DNA from: Kitasatospora azatica KCTC 9699
Lineage (GTDB): Bacteria > Actinomycetota > Actinomycetes > Streptomycetales > Streptomycetaceae
NCBI RefSeq assembly: GCF_000744785.1
Contig: NZ_JQMO01000003.1
Coordinates: forward strand, 310,001-374,000
Length of the DNA: 64,000 bases
Direction: 5' to 3'
In this document: positions 51,884 to 59,688 of the stretch, one piece after another
Layout of the letters: each line of letters begins with the position of its first letter
Position numbering within the stretch: the first letter of the stretch is position 1
Program-made: the position numbers and the translations under genes
The notes under the pieces: generated by a model
What the model saw: only the letters and a program-made list of their open reading frames with translations
Told to the model about the DNA's origin: nothing
Database searches by the model: none

Positions 51884-53200
51884 TCAGGCCGGGCTGCTGA
51901 GGGCCGCCAGGTCGGCGCGGGCCCGGGGCGCCTGCAGCGGGTTGAAGTACGGGTCCAGGCGCAGGGCTTCGGCCAGGTCGGCGCGGGCGGCGTCGTCCTG
52001 GCCCAGCGCGCGTTCGATCTCGCCGCGGTGGTAGGCGAAGAGGGCGCTGTGCCAACCGGTGTGCTGCGCCTGCCGGGCGAGTTCGAGCGCCTCGGGGTCG
52101 GCGCCCTGGCGGTGCAGCGCCCAGGCCAGCGCGTCGGCGACCAGGACGTTGTGCCGGCGGGACCATTCGGTGCGCAGCAGGCGGACCGCCTCACCCGGGT
52201 CGCCGTGGTCGGCCCGGTACTGGCCCATGGTCAGGTCGTCCACCACGCCGTTGGCCGCGGCCAACCGCTGTTCGGCGTCCAGCAGTCGGTACTGCTGGTC
52301 GGCCTGCTCGGCCTGGCCCAGGGCTTGCTGGAGTTCGCCCAGCTCCAGCAGGTACTGGGGCAGTGGCACCTTGGCGATGGCGGTCCGGTAGTCGGCCACC
52401 GCGGTCGTGGTGTCGCCGAGCGCCGCTTCGGCTCGGGCCTTGCCGGCCAGGGCCGGGGTGTAGTCGGCGTCCTCGGTCAGGGCCTGCCGGTAGCCGGTCA
52501 GGGCCTGCTCGGGACGACCGGCGTTGCGGTCGAGTTCGGCGAGCTGGTAGCGGCAGAAGGCCTTGTCCGCGGGGTCGAACGCGCCGGCCAGGGCCTGTTG
52601 GAGGGCCTGTCTGGCGTCCTCGGTGCGGCCGTGCTGCTCCAGGTCGTAGGCGGCGCGGGTGAAGGCGGCGGTGCCGGGCCGGCGGTCCAGCAGGCCCTGG
52701 ACCGCTTCGGTGGCGCCGGTGTCGTCGCCGAGCTGGGTGCGGGCGTCGGCGAGCACGGCGTAGGCCTGCCAGTGCAGGGGTGCGACGGCGACGGCCTGCT
52801 CGGCGAACTCCCGGGCCTGGTCGAACTGGTGGCGCGCGTTGGCCAGCGCCCCCAGGCCGGTGAGCGCATCGATGTTGTCCTCCGGGACCAGGGTGAGCGA
52901 GCGGTGCAGCGCCTCGTCGGCCTTGGGGTAGTACGAGGGGTCGGCGGTCAGCCGGGCCTGTTCCACGTACTCGGCGCCGAGGCGCGCCCAGCCTGACGCA
53001 TCGTCAGGAAACCTGCGCAGGTGCTGCTGGTCGGCGCCGATGGCCTGCGGCAGGGAGCGGTCGGCGAGTGGCCCGCCGGTGCGTGGCGCGTTCTCGGCGG
53101 CGGGCGGCGGGTGCGGGGTGGCCCGGTCCTGCCACCCGCCGACGACGGCCAGGGCGCCGCAGAGCAGCGTGGTGGTGAGTGCGAGGGGCAGTCGTCGCAT
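51884..53200 (-). CDS. Secreted tetratricopeptide-repeat protein
   Basis: This 438-residue protein has an N-terminal signal or anchor (LPLALTTTLLCGALAVVGGW) followed by about nine TPR-like units, e.g. DASGWARLGAEYVEQARLT, AYAVLADARTQLGDDTGA, YTPALAGKARAEAALGDTT and LAWALHRQGADPEALELARQA. It should act as a protein-protein scaffold outside the membrane. The DUF4331 gene lies 76 bases upstream on the same strand; the two form one unit divergent from the NicO-type transporter. Partner unknown. Confidence 0.87.
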   Translation of the reverse strand: MRRLPLALTTTLLCGALAVVGGWQDRATPHPPPAAENAPRTGGPLADRSLPQAIGADQQHLRRFPDDASGWARLGAEYVEQARLTADPSYYPKADEALHRSLTLVPEDNIDALTGLGALANARHQFDQAREFAEQAVAVAPLHWQAYAVLADARTQLGDDTGATEAVQGLLDRRPGTAAFTRAAYDLEQHGRTEDARQALQQALAGAFDPADKAFCRYQLAELDRNAGRPEQALTGYRQALTEDADYTPALAGKARAEAALGDTTTAVADYRTAIAKVPLPQYLLELGELQQALGQAEQADQQYRLLDAEQRLAAANGVVDDLTMGQYRADHGDPGEAVRLLRTEWSRRHNVLVADALAWALHRQGADPEALELARQAQHTGWHSALFAYHRGEIERALGQDDAARADLAEALRLDPYFNPLQAPRARADLAALSSPA

Positions 53201-53276
53201 GTGCTGGTCCTCGGGGACTCGGCCGGCGGGAACTCGGGCGGCGGGGCGAGTCTCACGAACCCGCCCCGCGCGAGCA

Positions 53277-54725
53277 CTACTTGGGCTGGTTGACGGCCTT
53301 GGCGTACGGCAGCGCCAGGTACGGGAACGTGCCGCCGAACGGCTTGTCCGCGGTGTCGACCTTGTCACCGGCGGCCAGCGCGCCGATCAGGTGGCCGGGG
53401 GTGGCCCCCTCCAGCACCTGCAGCCCGATGTCCAGCACGTCGTCGGTCAGCCGGCGTCCGTTCGGGAAGCCCTGGAAGTCGCCGTTGAGCACCCCGAGCC
53501 GGTCGGGCTTGGCGGTGACCGGGGTCGACATGTTGAGCCGCAGTTCCTCCGCGGGCACGAACTGGTTGACGTCGATGTCCTGGTTCATCAGCTGCGAGTT
53601 GAGGTCCACCGCCAACGGGCCGTTGGCGGCCTTGGCGATCCCGGTCAGGAAGATCTCCTGCAGGTCGGTGCGCGGCGTCGCCGGGGCCGGGATGCCGTAG
53701 ATGCTCTGCACCAGGTGCGGGACCTCGGGGTCGAGGACCTTGGCGACCAGCGCCGGCTGGTTGTGGTCCTCCGACGGCGGCAGCGCGTTGAACGCGTCCT
53801 TCAGGCCGGCCGGCACCACCACCTCGTTGACCAGCGGGTTGCCCAGCCGGGACACCTGGACGTACTTGCCGACCGGCTTCTGCTCGCCCGGGCTCAGCTT
53901 CATGGTCTGCTTCTCGGTGCTGCTCCACACCCCGATGACCGGGTTGCGCCCCGCGTCGCCCTTGAACGCCAGCTCGCTCTTGGGGACTTGGATGGACAGC
54001 GTGTTGACGTTGTACCCGGCCAGCGTGTTCTGGCCGACCTCGGAGAGGTTGCCGCCGTAGAGCAGGTCGAAGACCCGCAGGTCGAGGAAGAACGGGTCGG
54101 CGGCCTGGGTCGCCACGGTCTGCCCGCCGTCCGGGAGTTGTACGGTCGCCTGGTCGCGCAGCCGCCCGTAGTCCGGCATCGACGCCTTGCCGGTGTCCGA
54201 GGGGGCGGCGGTGCCGTGCTCGACCAGAGTCCTGGGCTCGCAGCCGGGGCGCAGCTCCTGCAGCGTGTAGAACTGGCGGAAGAGCAGGGTGGGGTCGGTC
54301 AGGTTGTTCACCACGCCGTTGTTGTAGAGGAAGGTGTTGGTGCCGCGCTGGTCCTCGGTGTGGAAGGTCCAGCGGTAGGTGAGGTCGGGGTGGCCGGTGC
54401 CCTGCGAGTCGATGTTGATGTCGTAGTGCGCGCCGTCGGCCCACGGGAAGAAGTTGGGTCCGCCGTTCGGCTCCTGGAACGGCAGCCAGTTGGCGACCAG
54501 GGTGACGGTGTCCTGCTTGTCGGGGCTGGTGAACGCGTAGACGTCGGTGTTGTCGACCTGCGGGTCGGCGGCGATCAGCGGCGCCTCGCGGTGGCTCGAC
54601 GCGGTGCTGACCCCGGCCCCCGTGCCCAGCAGGGCGGTGCTCGCCAGGGCCAGGCTCATGGTGGTCAGGATCGCCGCGGTGCGGGCGGTGGAGCGCGAAC
54701 AGGCAGATCGGCGTGGGACGTTCAT
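53277..54725 (-). CDS. Exported DUF4331 protein
   Basis: This 482-residue protein has a signal peptide (about 1-43, AAILTTMSLALASTALLGTG) and the DUF4331 domain. Family features are ASSHREAPLIAADPQVDNTDVYAFTSP, NIDSQGTGHPDLTYRWTFHT and FFLDLRVFDLLYGG. Role unknown; in streptomycetes the gene commonly sits beside a TPR protein and a NicO-type transporter, as here. ATG 54725. Confidence 0.88.
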   Translation of the reverse strand: MNVPRRSACSRSTARTAAILTTMSLALASTALLGTGAGVSTASSHREAPLIAADPQVDNTDVYAFTSPDKQDTVTLVANWLPFQEPNGGPNFFPWADGAHYDINIDSQGTGHPDLTYRWTFHTEDQRGTNTFLYNNGVVNNLTDPTLLFRQFYTLQELRPGCEPRTLVEHGTAAPSDTGKASMPDYGRLRDQATVQLPDGGQTVATQAADPFFLDLRVFDLLYGGNLSEVGQNTLAGYNVNTLSIQVPKSELAFKGDAGRNPVIGVWSSTEKQTMKLSPGEQKPVGKYVQVSRLGNPLVNEVVVPAGLKDAFNALPPSEDHNQPALVAKVLDPEVPHLVQSIYGIPAPATPRTDLQEIFLTGIAKAANGPLAVDLNSQLMNQDIDVNQFVPAEELRLNMSTPVTAKPDRLGVLNGDFQGFPNGRRLTDDVLDIGLQVLEGATPGHLIGALAAGDKVDTADKPFGGTFPYLALPYAKAVNQPK

Positions 54726-55112
54726 ACGGGTGGGTGCTCGCTTCCGTGACGGGTGGCAGCCTCGTGGCCCGGTGGGCGGCGAGGGTCGGATCCGGCTGGA
54801 CAGCCTGAAACCGACTGTGGATCGGATCCGGTCGCGAGTTCGCGAACGCGCGCGCTACCGGCCCGCCCTGTCACCCGGCTGGTTGAGCGGCTCCGCCCGG
54901 ACAGACCAATCCAGGCCGGCGATCGAGCCCGGGGACGAGCCCGGACTGCGCCGTTCGGGTGAGCCGAGGGCCCGCACCAGTGTCGTTCGCCCTGGTCCGC
55001 GCGTTGGGTCGGGATGGTGGCACCGCCGGTGCCGGTGGACGGCGCCGCGCACCCACCCGTGCGCTGCCCTCGCAACTCCGCGGCAGCTTCGCCCGCCCGC
55101 CGGAGGCCGTGC
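54726..55112. other. Divergent promoter region between DUF4331 and the NicO-like transporter
   Basis: No gene is supported in these 387 bases. The region should hold both promoters. The 10-base palindrome GTTCGCGAAC at 54838-54847 is the most regular element, embedded in CG-rich repeats. No clear nickel-regulator (Nur-like) site was recognised. Confidence 0.6.
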
Positions 55113-56828
55113 GTGACCCGTTCCCGTTCCCGTACCCGTTCCCTGGCCCGCGCCGCAGTCCTGCTGGCCGGCACCGTCTGGCTGGCCGGCCCGGTGTTCG
55201 CCCCGCCCGCCGCCGCGCACCCGCTCGGGAACTTCTCCGTCAACCACTACACCGGCCTCACCGTGCACCCCGACCGGCTCGAGGCCCTGGCCGTCACCGA
55301 CACCGCCGAGATCCCCACCGCACAGCAGAAGTCCGAGGTGGACCGGGACGGCAACGGTGTGGCCGACGAGGGCGAGCGCGCCGCCTGGGCGGCGCGGGAG
55401 TGCCGGCAGAGCGCCGAGCGGCTCACCGTCACCGCGGACGCCCGACCGCTCTCCTGGACGGTCACGGCCGCGCGGTTCCAGTACGCGCCGGGCTCGGCCG
55501 GCCTGGAGACCAGTCGGCTGGAGTGCGAACTCCAGGCGCCGCTGGACCTCGGCACCGCCGGTGCGCAGCTGCGGGTGGCCACCGGGAGCGACCCGAGCCG
55601 AGTCGGCTGGAACGAGATCACGGCGCGCGGGGAGGGCGTGCGGCTCGAACACAGCGATGTCCCCGAGGTGTCCAACTCCCAGCAGCTGCGCGACTATCCG
55701 CGGGACCTGCTGACCGATCCGAGCGGGGTGGTACAGGCCGCGTTCACCGCGGTACCGGGCAGTGCGGGCAGCGGCGGCGGACCGGCCGTGGCCGGGCTCG
55801 CCGCCGGCTCGCGGGGCAGCGGACCGACGGCCTGGCTCGCGCGGCTGGACGCCAAGCTCGCCGGGCTGGGCGCCACCCGGCGGCTGACCCTGCCGGTCGG
55901 GCTGCTCGCCGTACTGCTCTCGGTCGTGCTCGGCGCCGGCCACGCGCTGCTGCCCGGGCACGGGAAGACCATCATGGCGGCCTACCTCGCCGGGCGGCGC
56001 GGCAGTACGCGTGACGCGCTGACCGTCGGGGCGACCGTCACCGTCACGCACACCGCGGGCGTGCTGGTCCTCGGGCTCTGCCTGACCGCGTTCTCCTCGC
56101 TGGCCGGCGATCTGGTCCTCGGCTGGCTCGGAGTGACCTCCGGGGTGCTGGTCACGCTGGTCGGCGCGGGGCTGCTGCTCGACGCCGCCCGGCGCGCCCG
56201 AGGCGGCACGCACGCGCACCCGCACGCGAACGGACACTCGCATGGGCACCCGCACGACCACCCGCACGAACACGAGCACCCGCACCCGCACCCGCACCCG
56301 CACCCGCACCCGCACGCTGTCAGCACGACCGCCCAGCGCACCGACTCCCCCGTTCCCGTACTGACCGCTGCCCGCCCGGCCCAGACCGAACAGCACAGCC
56401 ACCCGCACCCGCACCCCGCCCCGCACCCCCATCCGCACGGCGAACACACCCACCGCCACGGCCTGTTCGGCCACCACCACGCCCCGCACGACCGCCCGCT
56501 CGGCAAGCGCGGCCTGATCGGGCTGGGCATCGCCGGCGGCCTGGTGCCGAGCCCCTCCGCACTGGTGGTCCTGCTGGGCGCCGTGGCCCTCGGGCGAACG
56601 CTGTTCGGCGCGGGTCTGGTGCTCGCCTACGGCCTCGGCATGGCCGGCACCCTCACCGCGGCCGGGCTGCTCTTCGTCCGCCTCGGCGCCTCGCTCGCGG
56701 GCGCCGCCGACCGACCGTTCCTGCGCGCGGTCAACCGCATCACCCCGTACACGGCGCTGCTGACCGCCCTGCTGATCGTCACCGTGGGCATCGGGCTGGT
56801 CGTCCGCAGCCTGCCGGCCACGCTGTGA
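55113..56828 (+). CDS. NicO/RcnA-type nickel/cobalt transporter with long His-rich loop
   Basis: This 571-residue membrane protein has a signal-like start, then an extracytoplasmic domain (about 30-240) beginning HPLGNFSVNHYTGLTV and including an EF-hand-like loop DRDGNGVADEGE. The membrane part starts with LPVGLLAVLLSVVLGAGHALLPGHGK, the NicO signature, and TVTVTHTAGVLVLGL. A cytoplasmic loop (about 365-475) is packed with His-Pro pairs. The final helices follow GGLVPSPSALVVLLGAVAL. GTG 55113 has GGAGG 6 bases upstream. It may import or export nickel or cobalt; the His loop points to metal sensing or buffering. The hydrogenase operon nearby needs nickel. Confidence 0.87.
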   Translation: MTRSRSRTRSLARAAVLLAGTVWLAGPVFAPPAAAHPLGNFSVNHYTGLTVHPDRLEALAVTDTAEIPTAQQKSEVDRDGNGVADEGERAAWAARECRQSAERLTVTADARPLSWTVTAARFQYAPGSAGLETSRLECELQAPLDLGTAGAQLRVATGSDPSRVGWNEITARGEGVRLEHSDVPEVSNSQQLRDYPRDLLTDPSGVVQAAFTAVPGSAGSGGGPAVAGLAAGSRGSGPTAWLARLDAKLAGLGATRRLTLPVGLLAVLLSVVLGAGHALLPGHGKTIMAAYLAGRRGSTRDALTVGATVTVTHTAGVLVLGLCLTAFSSLAGDLVLGWLGVTSGVLVTLVGAGLLLDAARRARGGTHAHPHANGHSHGHPHDHPHEHEHPHPHPHPHPHPHAVSTTAQRTDSPVPVLTAARPAQTEQHSHPHPHPAPHPHPHGEHTHRHGLFGHHHAPHDRPLGKRGLIGLGIAGGLVPSPSALVVLLGAVALGRTLFGAGLVLAYGLGMAGTLTAAGLLFVRLGASLAGAADRPFLRAVNRITPYTALLTALLIVTVGIGLVVRSLPATL

Positions 56829-56904
56829 AGCCGCCGGTCCTCAGCGACACCGGTCCCCACCTCCACCGTCCCCCGAGCCACTGCCCCAGCAGGAGGTTCC
56901 GCTC

Positions 56905-57240
56905 GTGCCAGTCCCCCGCCGCCGTCACCGCGCGCTCCCCACGCTCGCTCTCGCGCTGGGCGCCTTCAGCACCGCCTGCGGCGCCGCGAGCGACGGCCGC
57001 TTCGACGCCCAGCCGGCCACCCCATCACCGACCTGTCTGCAGCACCAGCAGCCGGGCACCCGCTACACCGGCGGGCAGCAGGCCGACCCGACGTGAGTTC
57101 TGCAGCTGATGCGCTTCTACACGGCCAACGGCACCAAGGCCTACTGCGACGGCCGGCCGGCCACGGCGACGGACCAGCAGTGGACGCAGCTCTACCGCAC
57201 CCTCGGCGGCGACCCCGTGCACGTCCGCACGGGCAGCTGA
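56905..57240 (+). pseudogene. Small lipoprotein gene with an internal stop codon
   Basis: GTG 56905 behind AGGAGG opens a lipoprotein (lipobox STACG) that stops at TGA 57094-57096 after 63 codons. The same frame continues without break for 48 codons (VLQLMRFYTANGTKAYCDG; DQQWTQLYRTLGGDP), a sensible domain end. A single base change from CGA (Arg) to TGA would explain it. It follows the NicO transporter by 76 bases and probably belonged to that locus. Function unknown. Confidence 0.7.
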
Positions 57241-57562
57241 ACCTCCTTCGGGCGCCGCCGAGCTGGGCAGGTCGCCCCTGGCGACCAGTCGCCGCGCCCA
57301 GCGTCACGCCGCCCACCGCCCGCCGCCCGCCGCGGCGCAGCCGACGAGTGCGCAGACCGGCACCTGGCCGTGCGGCGGCCCCGCGCAGTTCTTCGCACGA
57401 CTTCGGCCAGGACGACAGCGGCGAGCTGCCCGACTGCACGATCCACCACGTCGAGATCGACCAGCGACCCCGAGACCGACCGACCGGCCGAGCCCCGCTC
57501 GGGCTGCCCGGCAGGCCGGTCCGGAGAGAGGATGGAGTCCATCAAGGCTAGGAGGGCTCGGT
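57241..57562. other. Gene-free region with coding-like debris
   Basis: No intact gene is seen in these 322 bases. The stretch around 57390-57480 can be read as HDFGQDDSGELPDCTIHHVEIDQ in the + strand, with a natural-looking composition but no start nearby; it may be a remnant. The last 30 bases are the leader of the PP2C gene. Confidence 0.4.
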
Positions 57563-59656
57563 ATGAGCGCATCCGATGCGTCCGGGCCCCGACTGGGCCC
57601 GGCGGGGGTCCCGTCCGAGCCCGGTGGCCTGCTGGACATGCTGGGCCTGGCCGCGGCGGTGCTGGATGCGGACGGGCGGATCGTGCTCTGGAGCCCGCAG
57701 GCCGAGCGGCTCTTCGGCTGGACCGCCGAGGAGGCCCTCGGCCGGTTCGCGGCCACCCTGCTGGTCGCCGAGGAGCACTTCGAGCTGATTCTCGAGCTGT
57801 TCGCCGAGGTGATGACCGGCAGCGGGGCCTGGGCCGGGGTGTTCCCGGTCCTGCACAAGGACGGCAGCACCCGCCCGGTGGAGTTCCGCAACATGCGGCT
57901 GCAGGACGAGCACGGCGGCCGCTACGCGCTCGGGATCGCCATCGACCGGGACACCCTGCGCGGTGTGGAGCGGGACCTCGCGCTCTCGATGGGGCTGGTC
58001 TCCCAGTCCCCGATCGGGCTGGCGGTGCTGGACACCGACCTGCGGTACGTCCTGGTCAACCCGGCGCTCGAGCGGATCAACGGCCTGCCGGCCGAGCGGC
58101 ACCTGGGCCACACGGTCCGGGAGGCCCTGCCGTTCCTGGACGTCGAGGCGATCGAGTCGGCGATGCGCCATGTGCTGGCCTCCGGCACGGCGCTGGTGGA
58201 CCAGTTCACCGTCGGCCGCACCGGTGCCGACCCGAATACCGAGCACGCCTGGCGGGCCTCGTACTACCGGTTGGCGGACCACGCCGACCGGGTGATCGGG
58301 CTCGCGACCTCCGTGGTGGACGTCACCGAGCAGCACCGCACGGCCGCCGAGGCGGCGGCGGCCCGGCGCCGGCTGGCCCTGATAGCCCGCGCCTCGGTGC
58401 GCATCGGCACCACCCTCGACCTGGACCGGACGGCCCGCGAGCTGGCCGAGTTCGTCGTGCCCGACCTGGCCGACATCGCCGCGGTGGACGTCCTCGACTC
58501 GGTGCTGAACGGACGCCAGGGCGTGGCGGGGCCCGCCTCGGGGACGGCCACCTTCCGGGCCCTCGCGGTGGCCGCGGCCTACCCGTCGGACGCCGTCGGG
58601 GCCGCCGACCCACCTGGTGAGATCGCCAAGTACGCCGCCGACCGCCTGGTCACCCGCTGTGTGACCACCGGCCGCCCCGTGCTGGTGGAGCGGGTCGAGG
58701 CCCGGGACCTGCCGCGGATCGCCCGCGACGAGACGGCCACCGTGCTGCTGGCCCAGGCCGGCCTGCACTCCTACCTGGCCGTGCCGCTGATCGCCCGCGG
58801 CGAGGTGCTCGGCGCCCTGGACCTCAAGCGCACCCACAACCCGCTGCCGTTCACTGAGGACGATGTGGTGCTGGCCGGCGAACTGGCCGCCCGGGCCGCC
58901 GTCTGCATCGACAACGCCCGCTGGTACCAGAGCCAACGCCACGCCGCGCTGACCCTGCAGCGCCACCTGCTGCCGCACCAGCCGCCGCAGCCCATGGGTC
59001 TGGAGGTCGCCTTCCGCTACCAGCCGGCGGCCGCGGCCGGCGAGGTCGGCGGCGACTGGTTCGACGTCATCCCGGTGGCGGGCGACCGGACCGCGCTGGT
59101 CGTCGGCGACGTCATGGGCAGCGGCATCAACGCTGCCGCCACCATGGGCCAACTGCGCACCGCCACCCGCACCCTGGCCGACCTGGACCTCGACCCGGCC
59201 CAGGTGCTGCAGCACCTGGACCACACCACGCACGGCCTCGAGGAGACCATCGCGACCTGCGTCTACGCCGTCTTCGACCCGCACCACGCGCAGTGCCGGA
59301 TCGCCCTGGCGGGCCATCTGCCGCCCGCCCTGGTCCGCTGCGGCCGGGCCCCCGCGCTGCTGGAGCTGCCCACCGGCGCGCCGCTGGGCGTCGGCGGCGT
59401 CCCGTTCGAGGCGGTCTGCCTCGACCTGGCGCCCGGCGACCGGCTGGTGCTGTACACCGACGGGCTGGTCGAAACCCGCGACCAGTCGATCGACGTCCGC
59501 ATGCAGGCCCTGCTCACGCTGCTCGCCGACCCCCGGCTCCCGCTCGAAGCCACCTGCGACCAGCTGCTGACCGCCCTGCGCCAACGCGACGGCCACGACG
59601 ACGTGGCACTGCTGATCGCTCAGGTCGGACTCGTCACCGGTGCGGGACCGGACTAG
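57563..59656 (+). CDS. PAS/GAF/PP2C-type serine phosphatase
   Basis: This 697-residue regulator has two PAS domains (about 20-130, LGLAAAVLDADGRIVLWSPQ; and 140-265, GLAVLDTDLRYVLVNPALE), a GAF domain (about 280-445, LHSYLAVPLIARGEVLGALDL) and a SpoIIE/RsbU PP2C domain (about 460-690) with EVGGDWFDVIP, VVGDVMGSGINAAA and VLYTDGLVETRD metal motifs. It probably dephosphorylates an anti-sigma antagonist in response to small-molecule or redox signals. ATG 57563 follows GGAGGGC. No kinase or STAS gene is adjacent. Confidence 0.92.
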   Translation: MSASDASGPRLGPAGVPSEPGGLLDMLGLAAAVLDADGRIVLWSPQAERLFGWTAEEALGRFAATLLVAEEHFELILELFAEVMTGSGAWAGVFPVLHKDGSTRPVEFRNMRLQDEHGGRYALGIAIDRDTLRGVERDLALSMGLVSQSPIGLAVLDTDLRYVLVNPALERINGLPAERHLGHTVREALPFLDVEAIESAMRHVLASGTALVDQFTVGRTGADPNTEHAWRASYYRLADHADRVIGLATSVVDVTEQHRTAAEAAAARRRLALIARASVRIGTTLDLDRTARELAEFVVPDLADIAAVDVLDSVLNGRQGVAGPASGTATFRALAVAAAYPSDAVGAADPPGEIAKYAADRLVTRCVTTGRPVLVERVEARDLPRIARDETATVLLAQAGLHSYLAVPLIARGEVLGALDLKRTHNPLPFTEDDVVLAGELAARAAVCIDNARWYQSQRHAALTLQRHLLPHQPPQPMGLEVAFRYQPAAAAGEVGGDWFDVIPVAGDRTALVVGDVMGSGINAAATMGQLRTATRTLADLDLDPAQVLQHLDHTTHGLEETIATCVYAVFDPHHAQCRIALAGHLPPALVRCGRAPALLELPTGAPLGVGGVPFEAVCLDLAPGDRLVLYTDGLVETRDQSIDVRMQALLTLLADPRLPLEATCDQLLTALRQRDGHDDVALLIAQVGLVTGAGPD

Positions 59657-59688
59657 CGTGACTGTCGGAGCCCGAGACGAGGTGGGCG

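Noticed and set aside
56275-56320. CACCCG repeats as a CRISPR-like or satellite array
   Set aside because: The short repeats are codons for His-Pro inside the NicO-type loop; there are no spacers.
57094-57096. TGA as a selenocysteine codon
   Set aside because: No SECIS-like hairpin was seen just downstream, the protein is not a known selenoprotein type, and a CGA-to-TGA change is simpler.
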